Below are positions 1 to 5,956 of a DNA stretch of 8,776 nt, piece after piece (position 1 is the stretch's first letter; every line of letters begins with the position of its first letter). Location: NCBI GenBank assembly GCA_031283115.1, contig JAITCK010000198.1:1-8776 (forward strand), written 5' to 3'. The notes beneath the pieces were generated by a model, which was given only the letters and a program-made list of their open reading frames with translations, was not told the origin of the DNA and did not search any database. Source of the DNA: Cellulomonadaceae bacterium. Its GTDB lineage: Bacteria; Actinomycetota; Actinomycetes; Actinomycetales; Cellulomonadaceae. A program made the position numbers and the translations under genes.

Positions 1-210
1 CATAAAGCCGGGGTCGTAGGTGACCATGCCGGTCTGCCGCAGGAGGGAGGCCACGGCGATACCGTCCACGCCTTCGGTGGGGCGCACCACGGGCAGTTCC
101 ACGCGCAGGGGGTCGCTGCCGCCGCGAGTCACCGTGATCTCTGCCGCAGCGTCGTCAAGGACGCTGGGGTCTGAGGCAATGTCGTAGGGGCTTGCCGGGT
201 CGATGCGCAT
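1..210 (-). CDS. gltA: Citrate synthase, N-terminal part (3' end outside window)
   Basis: Only the first 70 codons are inside the window; the gene runs off at base 1. Translating the minus strand from the ATG at 208-210 gives a protein with the citrate synthase N-terminal pattern. A beta-rich stretch (LRVELPVV, about residues 35-42) is followed by EGVDGIAVASLL and then the block TGMVTYDPGFM (about 60-70), which matches the family's G-x-x-x-(Y/F)DPG(F/Y) segment. By homology the enzyme condenses oxaloacetate with acetyl-CoA at the entry to the TCA cycle, in the cytoplasm. The catalytic His and Asp residues lie outside the window and cannot be checked. The start lies 11 bases after the dapC stop and has no visible Shine-Dalgarno site, so it is either coupled to dapC or leaderless (TAGACT lies 8 bases upstream). 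No in-frame start codon is seen just upstream. Identification rests on the N-terminal region only. Confidence 0.82.
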   Translation of the reverse strand, partial: MRIDPASPYDIASDPSVLDDAAAEITVTRGGSDPLRVELPVVRPTEGVDGIAVASLLRQTGMVTYDPGFM

Positions 211-218
211 GGACAGGG

Positions 219-224
219 AGTCTA
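219..224 (-). promoter_or_regulatory. Candidate -10 box for gltA (TAGACT)
   Basis: TAGACT fits the actinobacterial -10 pattern TANNNT and ends 8 bases before the gltA ATG; its TAG is also the dapC stop codon. There is no Shine-Dalgarno site and no convincing -35 box, so this would be a near-leaderless start inside the operon. The support is only the match and the spacing; it may be chance. Confidence 0.25.
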
Positions 225-1448
225 GGGCATGGCACTGTCGGGTACGGCACTGTCGCGCAGACGCCTGGCTGCCGCAGCGATGTGGTCGTCACTGGCGGTC
301 AAGGCGATGCGGACGTGGTGGCGGCCTGCCTGGCCGTAAAACTCTCCCGGCCCCACCAGGATGCCCAACTGTGCGAGACGGGCTGCGAGCGCCCGCGATT
401 CGGGACGGCCTGCCCCGTCGGCCCCTTGTCCCCCATGAGTGGAGTCGGCAGGGCGGGCCCACAGGTAGAGGCCGGCCTGCGAATGGTCGACCGTCCAGCC
501 TGCGGCGGTCAGTCCGTCAAGGAGGACTGCCCGCCTGCGGCCGTATATGTCCCGTTGAGCTGCAACGTGGGTGTCGTCATCGAGGGCGGCCCGCATGGCG
601 GCTTGGACGGGCCAGGGGACGATCATCCCTAAATGTTTGCGGGTTGCTACCAGGTCGCCGACAATGGCCGGGTCGCCTGCGATGAAGGCGGCCCGGTATC
701 CGGCCAGGTTGGATTGTTTGGACAGGGAGTAGGCGACCAGTAGGCCGGTGTGGTCGCCGCCGGTGACAGCCGGGTCAAGCAGGGAGGGCACGGACTTGGA
801 TTCGCCTAGTGCAGCGTCACCGACCCCGCCTCCGTCAGCGGCGCTGGTCGCGTCTGTCCAGGGCAGTTCGGCATAACACTCATCGGATACGACGATGGCA
901 CCTATCTCGCGTGCCGCCTGAACAACAGCCCTCAGGTAGTCAACGGAGGCGACAGCCCCGGTGGGGTTGGACGGCGAGTTGACCCACACGAGCCGCACAT
1001 TGCTGCGTCCCGCCCATTCGTCGATGGAGTCGGTAGGTAGGGGGGTGGCCCCGGCAGCCCGGGCGCCCACATCGTAGGTGGGGTAGGCGATAGCCGGATG
1101 GACAACAAGGTCGCCTGGGCCAAGCCGCAGCAGGGAGGGCAGCAGACCCACCAGTTCTTTGGAGCCGATGGTGGGCATGACACCTGCCGGGTTCACGTCG
1201 GGTACTCCGCGACGGCGGGCAAACCAGGCGGCCACTGTCTGCCGCAGCAGGGGAGTCCCGTAGGTCATGGGGTAGCGGGGCGCGTCACTGGCTGCAGCCA
1301 GGGCGTCTTGGATGACCTGCGGGGTCGGGTCAACGGGAGTGCCGATGGACAGGTCGATGAGGCCCGACGGGTGGGCTGACGCGGTGGCTGTCACCTCTGC
1401 CAGCGTGTCCCAGGGGTACGGAAGGTCACGCAGATCGCCAAGTCCCAT
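222..1448 (-). CDS. dapC: Succinyldiaminopimelate aminotransferase (fold type I PLP enzyme)
   Basis: 408 residues, a class I/II aminotransferase. Visible marks are the N-terminal LSIGTPVDPTP (33-43), YGTPLLRQTV (63-72), NSPSNPTG (157-164) for the PLP-binding Asn, VVSDECYAELPW (186-197) with the Asp that contacts the pyridine nitrogen, SLSKQSNLAGYR (241-252) with the Schiff-base lysine K244, and HVRIALT (378-384) with the carboxylate-binding Arg380. This is the DapC subgroup pattern. By family knowledge the enzyme transaminates N-succinyl-L-2-amino-6-oxopimelate with glutamate in the lysine and meso-diaminopimelate pathway. The neighbourhood fits: in mycobacteria dapC also follows the seven-iron ferredoxin gene. 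There are Gly/Asp/Ala-rich insertions at about 199-232 and 334-350. The C-terminus ends in a duplicated five-residue unit (DSAVP, DSAMP). The start is ATG 1446-1448, without a clear Shine-Dalgarno site. Another specificity within the family is possible but less likely. Confidence 0.9.
   Translation of the reverse strand: MGLGDLRDLPYPWDTLAEVTATASAHPSGLIDLSIGTPVDPTPQVIQDALAAASDAPRYPMTYGTPLLRQTVAAWFARRRGVPDVNPAGVMPTIGSKELVGLLPSLLRLGPGDLVVHPAIAYPTYDVGARAAGATPLPTDSIDEWAGRSNVRLVWVNSPSNPTGAVASVDYLRAVVQAAREIGAIVVSDECYAELPWTDATSAADGGGVGDAALGESKSVPSLLDPAVTGGDHTGLLVAYSLSKQSNLAGYRAAFIAGDPAIVGDLVATRKHLGMIVPWPVQAAMRAALDDDTHVAAQRDIYGRRRAVLLDGLTAAGWTVDHSQAGLYLWARPADSTHGGQGADGAGRPESRALAARLAQLGILVGPGEFYGQAGRHHVRIALTASDDHIAAAARRLRDSAVPDSAMP
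225..254 (-). repeat. 15-bp tandem duplication at the dapC 3' end
   Basis: Two 15-base units in direct tandem (240-254 and 225-239) share GACAGTGCC and differ at three positions. They encode DSAVP and DSAMP, the last residues before the dapC stop. The unit length keeps the frame, so the duplication lengthens the C-terminus by five residues. Confidence 0.85.
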
Positions 1449-1456
1449 AAGACCGC

Positions 1457-1462
1457 AGCCTA
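1457..1462 (-). promoter_or_regulatory. Candidate -10 box for dapC (TAGGCT)
   Basis: TAGGCT matches TANNNT and ends 8 bases before the dapC ATG, the same spacing and nearly the same hexamer as the one before gltA (TAGACT). No Shine-Dalgarno site lies near the ATG and no -35 box is recognisable. It may allow dapC to be transcribed separately from fdxA. Weak evidence. Confidence 0.25.
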
Positions 1463-1464
1463 CT

Positions 1465-1486
1465 CGGCGGCAGGGACATTCCGCCG
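1465..1486 (-). other. GC-rich hairpin between fdxA and dapC
   Basis: CGGCGG and CCGCCG form a perfect 6-bp stem around a 10-base loop in the 87-base gap after the fdxA stop. No T-run follows in the direction of transcription, so it is not a standard intrinsic terminator. It could be a transcript-stabilising or attenuating hairpin that lowers dapC expression relative to fdxA, or chance in GC-rich DNA. Confidence 0.3.
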
Positions 1487-1535
1487 CCCCACTTCACTGA
1501 GACGGCTTCAACGCGGAGGCTTCACCGCGACGGGC

Positions 1536-1853
1536 CTAGTCGGCGGCGGGAACAGCCTCGATGACGGGGTGGTCTTTAGGGATGACGCCCGTCTTGGCGG
1601 CCCCGCCCGGGGAGCCCAGATCATCAAAGAAGTCAACGTTGGCCCGGTAGTAGTCGCTCCACTGCGGGGGCACGTCGTCTTCATAGAAGATGGCTTCAAC
1701 AGGGCAGACAGGTTCGCAGGCCCCACAGTCCACGCACTCGTCGGGGTGGATGTACAGCGACCGCAGGCCCTCATAAATGCAGTCGACGGGGCACTCGTCA
1801 ACGCAGGCACGGTCCTTGACATCGACGCAGGGCTGAGCGATCACGTAAGTCAC
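1536..1853 (-). CDS. fdxA: Seven-iron ferredoxin [3Fe-4S][4Fe-4S]
   Basis: 105 residues, the usual length for the FdxA family, starting [14 protein letters not shown]. Cysteine spacing is canonical: C9, C17 and C50 should bind the [3Fe-4S] cluster; C21, C40, C43 and C46 the [4Fe-4S] cluster; C25 matches the free cysteine of Azotobacter FdI. The second cluster motif reads [12 protein letters not shown] (40-51). The C-terminal extension with [13 protein letters not shown] is typical of actinobacterial homologues. It is a small soluble low-potential electron carrier in the cytoplasm; the redox partner is not shown by the sequence. The start is GTG at 1851-1853, chosen because family N-termini begin here. 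An in-frame GTG three codons later (1842-1844) lies 9 bases after AGGGGA and is an alternative start. It is the first gene of a likely fdxA-dapC-gltA unit, divergent from the transporter gene. Confidence 0.96.
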   Translation of the reverse strand: MTYVIAQPCVDVKDRACVDECPVDCIYEGLRSLYIHPDECVDCGACEPVCPVEAIFYEDDVPPQWSDYYRANVDFFDDLGSPGGAAKTGVIPKDHPVIEAVPAAD

Positions 1854-1888
1854 TCCCCTACTGTGCCCTCAGGCACGCCAGCGCGCAA
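1854..1888 (-). promoter_or_regulatory. fdxA promoter, probably leaderless
   Basis: Reading the minus strand, TTGCGC (1888-1883) is followed after 17 bases by CACAGT (1865-1860), then 6 bases and the GTG start. The 17-base spacer is ideal for a housekeeping sigma factor, and the 6-base gap would place the transcription start at or next to the GTG. The -10 departs from TANNNT by its first base. The -10 overlaps an inverted repeat (1863-1876), a possible operator. Confidence 0.5.
1863..1876. promoter_or_regulatory. Inverted repeat GTGCC-N4-GGCAC, possible operator
   Basis: GTGCC CTCA GGCAC is a perfect 5-bp inverted repeat with a 4-base centre. It overlaps the fdxA -10 box. A third GGCAC copy (1908-1912) overlaps the transporter gene's -10 box, so one regulator could touch both divergent promoters. 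No known regulator consensus (for example the DtxR/IdeR iron box) is recognised here. Confidence 0.3.
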
Positions 1889-1909
1889 CAGGGACGGGAG
1901 CCCACCTGG

Positions 1910-1921
1910 CACAATACGTCG
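1910..1921 (+). promoter_or_regulatory. MFS gene -10 region, probably leaderless
   Basis: CACAAT (1910-1915) lies exactly 6 bases before the GTG start at 1922 and no Shine-Dalgarno site is present. It is the mirror of the fdxA arrangement: GGCACA(A/G)TA, five bases, then GTGACT in both directions. No clear -35 box is seen at 16-19 bases, so the promoter may be weak or activator-dependent. Confidence 0.42.
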
Positions 1922-3265
1922 GTGACTGACACCGCCTCCCCACTTCACCGCCCCCGTAACCCCATGCTGCACACGCTGGTGACGCTGGAAGGTAACGCCA
2001 AAGCGTCGGTATGGACGGAACCCATGTGGGGCCTGTCTATGGCCCTGGTGATGCCCTACCTGTCAGTGTTTATGCTGGCCTTGGGCCTGCGTGATGAGCA
2101 GATCGGCCTGCTGGCCACTATTGGCATGGTCTCGCAGATGGTGTTTGGCCTGCTGTCGGGTGTTATTACAGACAAGTTGGGGCGGCGGTGGACTACAGCC
2201 CTCTTCGATGTGGCCGCCTGGGTGATTCCGTCCCTCATCTGGATGGTGGCGCAAAACTTCTGGTTCTTTTTGCTGGCTTCCCTGATCAACGGCACCTGGC
2301 AGGTGACGCAAAACTCTTGGGACTGCCTGCTGGTGGAAGACGCCGACCGCAAACAGTTGACCAAGATTTATTCCCTGGTCAGGGTGGCTGCCGACTGTTC
2401 GGCCTTCTTCGCCCCCATCGCGGCGGTGCTTGTCCACTCCTTGGGCTTGGAACATGCGGTACGCATCCTCTTCGCTAACGCTGCCGTCATCATGATGGCC
2501 AAGATCATTATTTTGTTCCACTGGTCTACGGAGACACGCACGGGCCGAACCCGCATGGAGGCCACACGGGGGGTGCCTATCTGGCGGTCTTTGGCCGAAT
2601 ATCGGGGCGTGTTCGGCATTATTCTTCGTTCGCGCGGATCCTTGTTCGCGCTGGCGATTATGGCTTTGGTTGCTGCCGTGTCGCTGATCAACTCGACCTT
2701 CTGGTCGGTGGCGGTCACCGGACATTTGGGGGTGCCCGACGCCTTGCTGCCCCTTTTTCCCATGGTGCGGTCGGTGTTGAGCATCGTCTTGTTTTTCACT
2801 GTTATTCCCAAATTGACGGCGGCCCTTGATCTCAAACGGCCCACCTTGTGGGGATTTGGGGTGTTCCTGGTGGGGCAGTTACTGCTGGTTGCTATTCCGG
2901 CTCCCGGCGCTGGCGGCAGCCCGTCGGCCCTGGTGTACGCCATGCTGGCTGGCACCCTCATCTTTGATTCTTTTGGCGCAGGCATGGCTTTCATGCTGTC
3001 GGAGTCCCTGGTCGCCTTGCATGTTGATGAGGCGGAACGATCCCGCATCATGGCTATTCAACGGATGGCTGTCATGCTGGTGGCTGCCCCCTTCGGCTGG
3101 ATTGGCGGTTGGCTGTCCGGTATGGGCCGCACCTACCCCTTCGTGTTGACGTCGGTTCTGCTTGTCGTCGGCATTGTGTTGGCAGCCTTGGCCTGGGTGC
3201 CTACTCACGCTGACGGCAGCGCCCACCCGCACGTGGATGCGGGCATGGAGGGTGCTGCGTCGTGA
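1922..3265 (+). CDS. Major facilitator superfamily transporter, substrate unknown
   Basis: 447 residues with about twelve hydrophobic helices (roughly 36-55, 61-83, 91-110, 111-128, 155-175, 180-200, 239-262, 272-297, 308-326, 335-358, 378-399, 404-426) and a central cytoplasmic loop at about 201-236. An MFS motif A is clear after helix 2: GVITDKLGRRW (80-90). The N-terminal EGNAKASVWTEPMWG (23-37) recalls a group of MFS permeases with a conserved TEPLWG element; their substrates are not defined in a way that helps here. The start is GTG 1922-1924 with no Shine-Dalgarno site but a -10-like box 6 bases upstream. The stop overlaps the next start by 4 bases (GTGA), so the two are translated together. 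By eye the codon third positions contain more T/A than the neighbouring genes, possibly because of the hydrophobic composition. Uptake or efflux cannot be decided. Confidence 0.88.
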   Translation: MTDTASPLHRPRNPMLHTLVTLEGNAKASVWTEPMWGLSMALVMPYLSVFMLALGLRDEQIGLLATIGMVSQMVFGLLSGVITDKLGRRWTTALFDVAAWVIPSLIWMVAQNFWFFLLASLINGTWQVTQNSWDCLLVEDADRKQLTKIYSLVRVAADCSAFFAPIAAVLVHSLGLEHAVRILFANAAVIMMAKIIILFHWSTETRTGRTRMEATRGVPIWRSLAEYRGVFGIILRSRGSLFALAIMALVAAVSLINSTFWSVAVTGHLGVPDALLPLFPMVRSVLSIVLFFTVIPKLTAALDLKRPTLWGFGVFLVGQLLLVAIPAPGAGGSPSALVYAMLAGTLIFDSFGAGMAFMLSESLVALHVDEAERSRIMAIQRMAVMLVAAPFGWIGGWLSGMGRTYPFVLTSVLLVVGIVLAALAWVPTHADGSAHPHVDAGMEGAAS

Positions 3266-3588
3266 CGTCTGAGCCTGCCGCCGCGCCGATGGGGGCGCCC
3301 GATGCGGCAGCCCCTGCATCTGCGATAACTACCTGGCGGCTTTTGGCGCCGGGCCAGCGGGTTGTGGTGCGGCGGCGGTTGACCGGCGACGAATCCGTCC
3401 AGGCCCGCGCTGAGGGCCGTGGAGCCGTGTGGACGGACATTATTGCCGTTGTCGTCGCTGTCGATGACAGTGGCTTGCGCCTACTCACCGACGCCTCCCG
3501 GCAACTGCAAGCCCGTGAAGTGCACGTGCCCGGCCAACTCATTACCGCCGCCAAGCCCATCCCCCCGCGACCTGCCCGCCGCCGCTGA
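3262..3588 (+). CDS. Stand-alone SH3-like domain protein (Rv0428c N-terminal type)
   Basis: 108 residues. After an Ala/Pro-rich N-terminus (1-22), residues 25-103 read WRLLAPGQRVVVRRRL, then WTDIIAVVVAVDDSGLRLL, then EVHVPGQLITAAKPIPPRP. This matches the small beta-barrel (SH3-like) domain found at the N-terminus of actinobacterial GNAT acetyltransferases such as Rv0428c, with its closing VxAAKxxPP motif. Here the frame stops right after that motif, and no acetyltransferase follows: the next gene is convergent. Its role is therefore unknown; a binding or regulatory function is only inferred. The start GTG 3262-3264 overlaps the transporter stop and has a good GGAGGG site (3247-3252) 9 bases upstream. 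Its stop lies 3 bases from the stop of the convergent dehydrogenase gene. Confidence 0.78.
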   Translation: MTSEPAAAPMGAPDAAAPASAITTWRLLAPGQRVVVRRRLTGDESVQARAEGRGAVWTDIIAVVVAVDDSGLRLLTDASRQLQAREVHVPGQLITAAKPIPPRPARRR

Positions 3589-3591
3589 GCG

Positions 3592-4866
3592 TCACCCCAT
3601 GGCTTTGCGGTAGAGGGCAGCGATCTCGGTTTTACCGAAGATGACGGGCACCGGGTAGACAGGGTTGCCTTCTTTGAGGGCCCGCTGAGTCAGGGTGGGG
3701 ATGTCTTCTTCACGGAGTTTCGGCTCAGTGGTGGGGAGGTTGACGGCAGCAGCCAGGTCGCGGATAGCCTGGATGAAGGCTTGCGCTGCGTCAGCGTAGG
3801 TGATGCCGTCATCAATTTCCGGCCCGTCAACGGCGGCGACCGCCTGCGATTCGCCGACCCGTTGAACGCTGTTGTCAACATGGTCGACCAGTCCCGCAGC
3901 AACAGCCAGGTCGGCCAGCGGCTTGTGGGCGGCTGCGCCGTAAGCCTCCAACACATGCGGCATAAGCATGGTGTTGCCTACGCCGTGAACGGTGCCGTAC
4001 AGGCCGGACAGTTGGTGGCTCATCGCGTGAATGTAACCGACATAAGCCCTGGTGAAGGCTGTCCCGCCCAGGTAGGCGGCCTGCTGCATGTTGGCTCGGG
4101 CTTGCAGGTCGTCACCGTGGTTGACGGCTTGGCGCAGGTTGTCAAAAACCAGCGCTGTCGCTGTGAGGGCGTCCTGTCGGGTTTGCCGGGTGTTGGCGTG
4201 TCCAATGTAGGCCTCAACGGCATGGGATAGAGCGTCCATGCCGGTGGCGGCGGTGATGTGCGGGGGCAGGCCAGCAGTGAGGCGGGGTTCTAGCAGGGCG
4301 TAATGCGGGATGAGTGACGGGTCGTTGATGGAATACTTTTCGTGCGTGACCGGGTCGCTGATGACGGCGGCCACTGTCGTTTCTGAACCGGTGCCCGCCG
4401 TTGTGGGGATAGCAACAAAGGGGACGATGCGGGCGTGGACTTTGAGGAGTCCGCCTAGGCCGCGCACCGTGCGGGTGGGACGGGCCAGGCGGGCGGCCAC
4501 TGCTTTTGCGCAGTCCATGGGAGACCCGCCGCCCAGGGCAACAATGGCCTGGCAGCCTTGGCTGCGGTAAAGGTGGAGGGCGTCTTCAACATTGCCGATG
4601 GTGGGGTTGGGAACCACCTGGTCAAAACGGTGGCAGGCGATGGAGGCGTCCGTCAAAGCCTGTTCCAGTTCGGTGTTGAGGCCGATGCTGACAAGACCGC
4701 CGTCGGTGACTAGCAGCACGGAGGCGATGTTGCGGCGTCCTAAGGCCTGCGTCATCTGAGCGTAATTGCCGAGGATTCGCGGTTTACGCCAGGGCAGCAG
4801 GTAGGAGGCTCCCCGCATGACGGTTTGGAAGGCGCGGCAGTAGGCGACATAGGCGGGTGACGGCAT
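3592..4866 (-). CDS. Iron-containing (group III) alcohol dehydrogenase
   Basis: 424 residues, a little longer than the usual 380-400. The N-terminal Rossmann-like half carries GGGSPMD (112-118) for NAD(P) binding and TTAGTGSETT (155-164). The metal site is complete: D211 and H215 in MDALSHAVEAY, H280 in YIHAMSHQL, and H294 in TVHGVGN. Spacing equals that of E. coli FucO (Asp, +4 His, then two His 14 apart), and H284 matches FucO's catalytic His267. The protein should reduce aldehydes or oxidise alcohols using iron or another divalent metal in the cytoplasm; the substrate cannot be read from sequence. An early YLLPWRKP (22-29) marks a subgroup seen, as I recall, in Firmicutes and actinobacteria. 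The start is ATG 4864-4866; it has no Shine-Dalgarno site but CACACT 6 bases upstream. It probably has its own promoter, downstream of tyrA on the same strand. Confidence 0.92.
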   Translation of the reverse strand: MPSPAYVAYCRAFQTVMRGASYLLPWRKPRILGNYAQMTQALGRRNIASVLLVTDGGLVSIGLNTELEQALTDASIACHRFDQVVPNPTIGNVEDALHLYRSQGCQAIVALGGGSPMDCAKAVAARLARPTRTVRGLGGLLKVHARIVPFVAIPTTAGTGSETTVAAVISDPVTHEKYSINDPSLIPHYALLEPRLTAGLPPHITAATGMDALSHAVEAYIGHANTRQTRQDALTATALVFDNLRQAVNHGDDLQARANMQQAAYLGGTAFTRAYVGYIHAMSHQLSGLYGTVHGVGNTMLMPHVLEAYGAAAHKPLADLAVAAGLVDHVDNSVQRVGESQAVAAVDGPEIDDGITYADAAQAFIQAIRDLAAAVNLPTTEPKLREEDIPTLTQRALKEGNPVYPVPVIFGKTEIAALYRKAMG

Positions 4867-4878
4867 GGGTCTAGTGTG
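4867..4878 (-). promoter_or_regulatory. Alcohol dehydrogenase gene -10 region, probably leaderless
   Basis: On the minus strand CACACT (4878-4873) is followed by 6 bases and the ATG at 4866. The pattern CACANTA-N5-(G/A)TG is the same as at fdxA and the MFS gene. No Shine-Dalgarno site lies near the ATG and no good -35 hexamer appears at 16-19 bases, consistent with an activator acting on the phased repeats just upstream. Confidence 0.42.
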
Positions 4879-4894
4879 ACGCCAACGCCGCCAA

Positions 4895-4932
4895 TGTGCA
4901 TGCGGTGTGCCCGCAATGTGCCCGTCGTGGGC
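4895..4932. repeat. Phased direct repeats TGTGC, 11-bp period
   Basis: On the plus strand TGTGC occurs at 4895-4899, 4906-4910 and 4917-4921, exactly 11 bases apart, with a one-mismatch copy TGGGC at 4928-4932. The array starts 16 bases upstream of the -10 box of the alcohol dehydrogenase gene. Direct repeats in one-helical-turn phase are typical of sites for winged-helix response regulators of the OmpR/PhoB type. A short inverted repeat (TGCGG, 5 bases, CCGCA, 4901-4915) lies inside. The regulator is not in the window, and the function is inferred. Confidence 0.4.
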
Positions 4933-4984
4933 GGGGCCTGGCAGGGTTTGTCAGGTGAGCGACACCGCGCGAGCAGGCACGGAC

Positions 4985-5956
4985 TCAGGCTCGCCCGTCA
5001 GATGTGCGGGCTTCACGCAATGAATCGGCGGCGTGGAAAAAGTCGTGCACGTCATCGCCTTGGGTTAGGGCTGTCGCCAGGGCCTCATAGTGGGCGGCGG
5101 CCTGGCGCAGGGCAGAGGCCACGGCGGCGGCGTTGTCGGTGATCATGGCCTGGGTACGGTCGGGGTCGGTGTAGGCCACGCGGGTGCCGTCGCGGAAACT
5201 GCCTGCCGCCAGGGCTAGGGCCACATCGCGCAGAGGGGAGGCGGCCACGGCGTTGAGCAGTTGGGTGGCGGCAATGTGAGGCACATGGCTGATGAGGGCG
5301 ACGGCTGCGTCATGGTCGGCATCGGTGAGGGCGGTGACACGGCCCCGCCAGGGGCCTTCGATGAGGGCTTTGACCTGGGCGAACCGCCCAGCATCGACGG
5401 TGTGGCTGTCATCCCTGTCAGGGTCTACATCGGTTGCAGGGCCGTCAGTGGTTGCGGAGCGGCTGTCCAGCCCAGCGTCCCCGCCTGGCCCTGTGGTCAT
5501 GGCCCAGGGGGCGCCGTCCATCAACTCGGCGGTGGATGCTGCGAAGCCGGAATGTTCGTTGCCTGCCATGGGGTGAGCGCCCACGTAGCGGTCGCCCAAG
5601 CCAACCGCTTCAATAGCCTTGCGTATTTGGGCTTTGACTGATCCTGCGTCGGTGATGGTGGCGTCGCTGGTGACGTCAATGTGGCTGGCGACGGCGGCTG
5701 CGGTGGCGGCCATGTGGGTCAGCGGGACGGCCAGCATGACAATGTCGGCGCCGGTCAGGGCCTCGCGCAGGCTGGTGGTGGCGGTCAGTCCGGCCTGGCG
5801 GGCTAGGGCTGCCGTCTGTTCACGGTGGGCGTGCCCGGTCACGGCGACACCCCGCTGTTGGGCCAGCCGGGCGAGGGAGCCCCCCACTAGGCCGAGGCCC
5901 ACAATGGTGAGTTTGGTTTGGATGGGTGTGGTGTGTTCGTGGCCGGTGTTCACCAT
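4985..5956 (-). CDS. tyrA: Prephenate dehydrogenase
   Basis: 323 residues, class TyrA dehydrogenase, oxidising and decarboxylating prephenate to 4-hydroxyphenylpyruvate for tyrosine synthesis. The NAD(P)-binding Rossmann motif is IVGLGLVGGSLA (18-29). TDAGSVK (102-108) and GAHPMAGNEHSG (126-137) carry the family's catalytic His128 and substrate-site residues, and SHVPHIAA (223-230) is the conserved C-terminal helix motif. Residues 156-188 are a Gly/Asp/Thr-rich insertion not normal for the family. There is no C-terminal ACT domain, so feedback control by tyrosine would have to act elsewhere. The start ATG 5954-5956 overlaps the pheA stop by 7 bases (ATGGTGA); the in-frame GTG next to it is an alternative. 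The bases just before the ATG read CCTCCT, the opposite of a Shine-Dalgarno site, so translation probably depends on coupling to pheA. It is the last gene of the operon. Confidence 0.94.
   Translation of the reverse strand: MVNTGHEHTTPIQTKLTIVGLGLVGGSLARLAQQRGVAVTGHAHREQTAALARQAGLTATTSLREALTGADIVMLAVPLTHMAATAAAVASHIDVTSDATITDAGSVKAQIRKAIEAVGLGDRYVGAHPMAGNEHSGFAASTAELMDGAPWAMTTGPGGDAGLDSRSATTDGPATDVDPDRDDSHTVDAGRFAQVKALIEGPWRGRVTALTDADHDAAVALISHVPHIAATQLLNAVAASPLRDVALALAAGSFRDGTRVAYTDPDRTQAMITDNAAAVASALRQAAAHYEALATALTQGDDVHDFFHAADSLREARTSDGRA

Noticed and set aside
192..685. Two plus-strand frames opposite the dapC 3' end
   Set aside because: They overlap each other and dapC, whose motifs are intact; translations are Gly/Arg-rich without recognisable motifs.
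1508..1925. Frames overlapping fdxA on both strands (1508-1822 minus, 1569-1925 plus)
   Set aside because: fdxA has a complete cysteine pattern in its own frame; the others have no family features and result from high GC.
2063..3051. Long minus-strand frames (2063-2725 and 2368-3051) opposite the MFS gene
   Set aside because: Composition is Arg/His/Gln/Ser-rich with no family pattern, and the plus strand codes a clear 12-helix transporter; they are shadows of its codon bias.
4985..5000. Intrinsic terminator after tyrA
   Set aside because: Only weak stems (4-5 bp) and no T-run occur in 4879-4984 on the minus strand; some read-through into the dehydrogenase gene remains possible.
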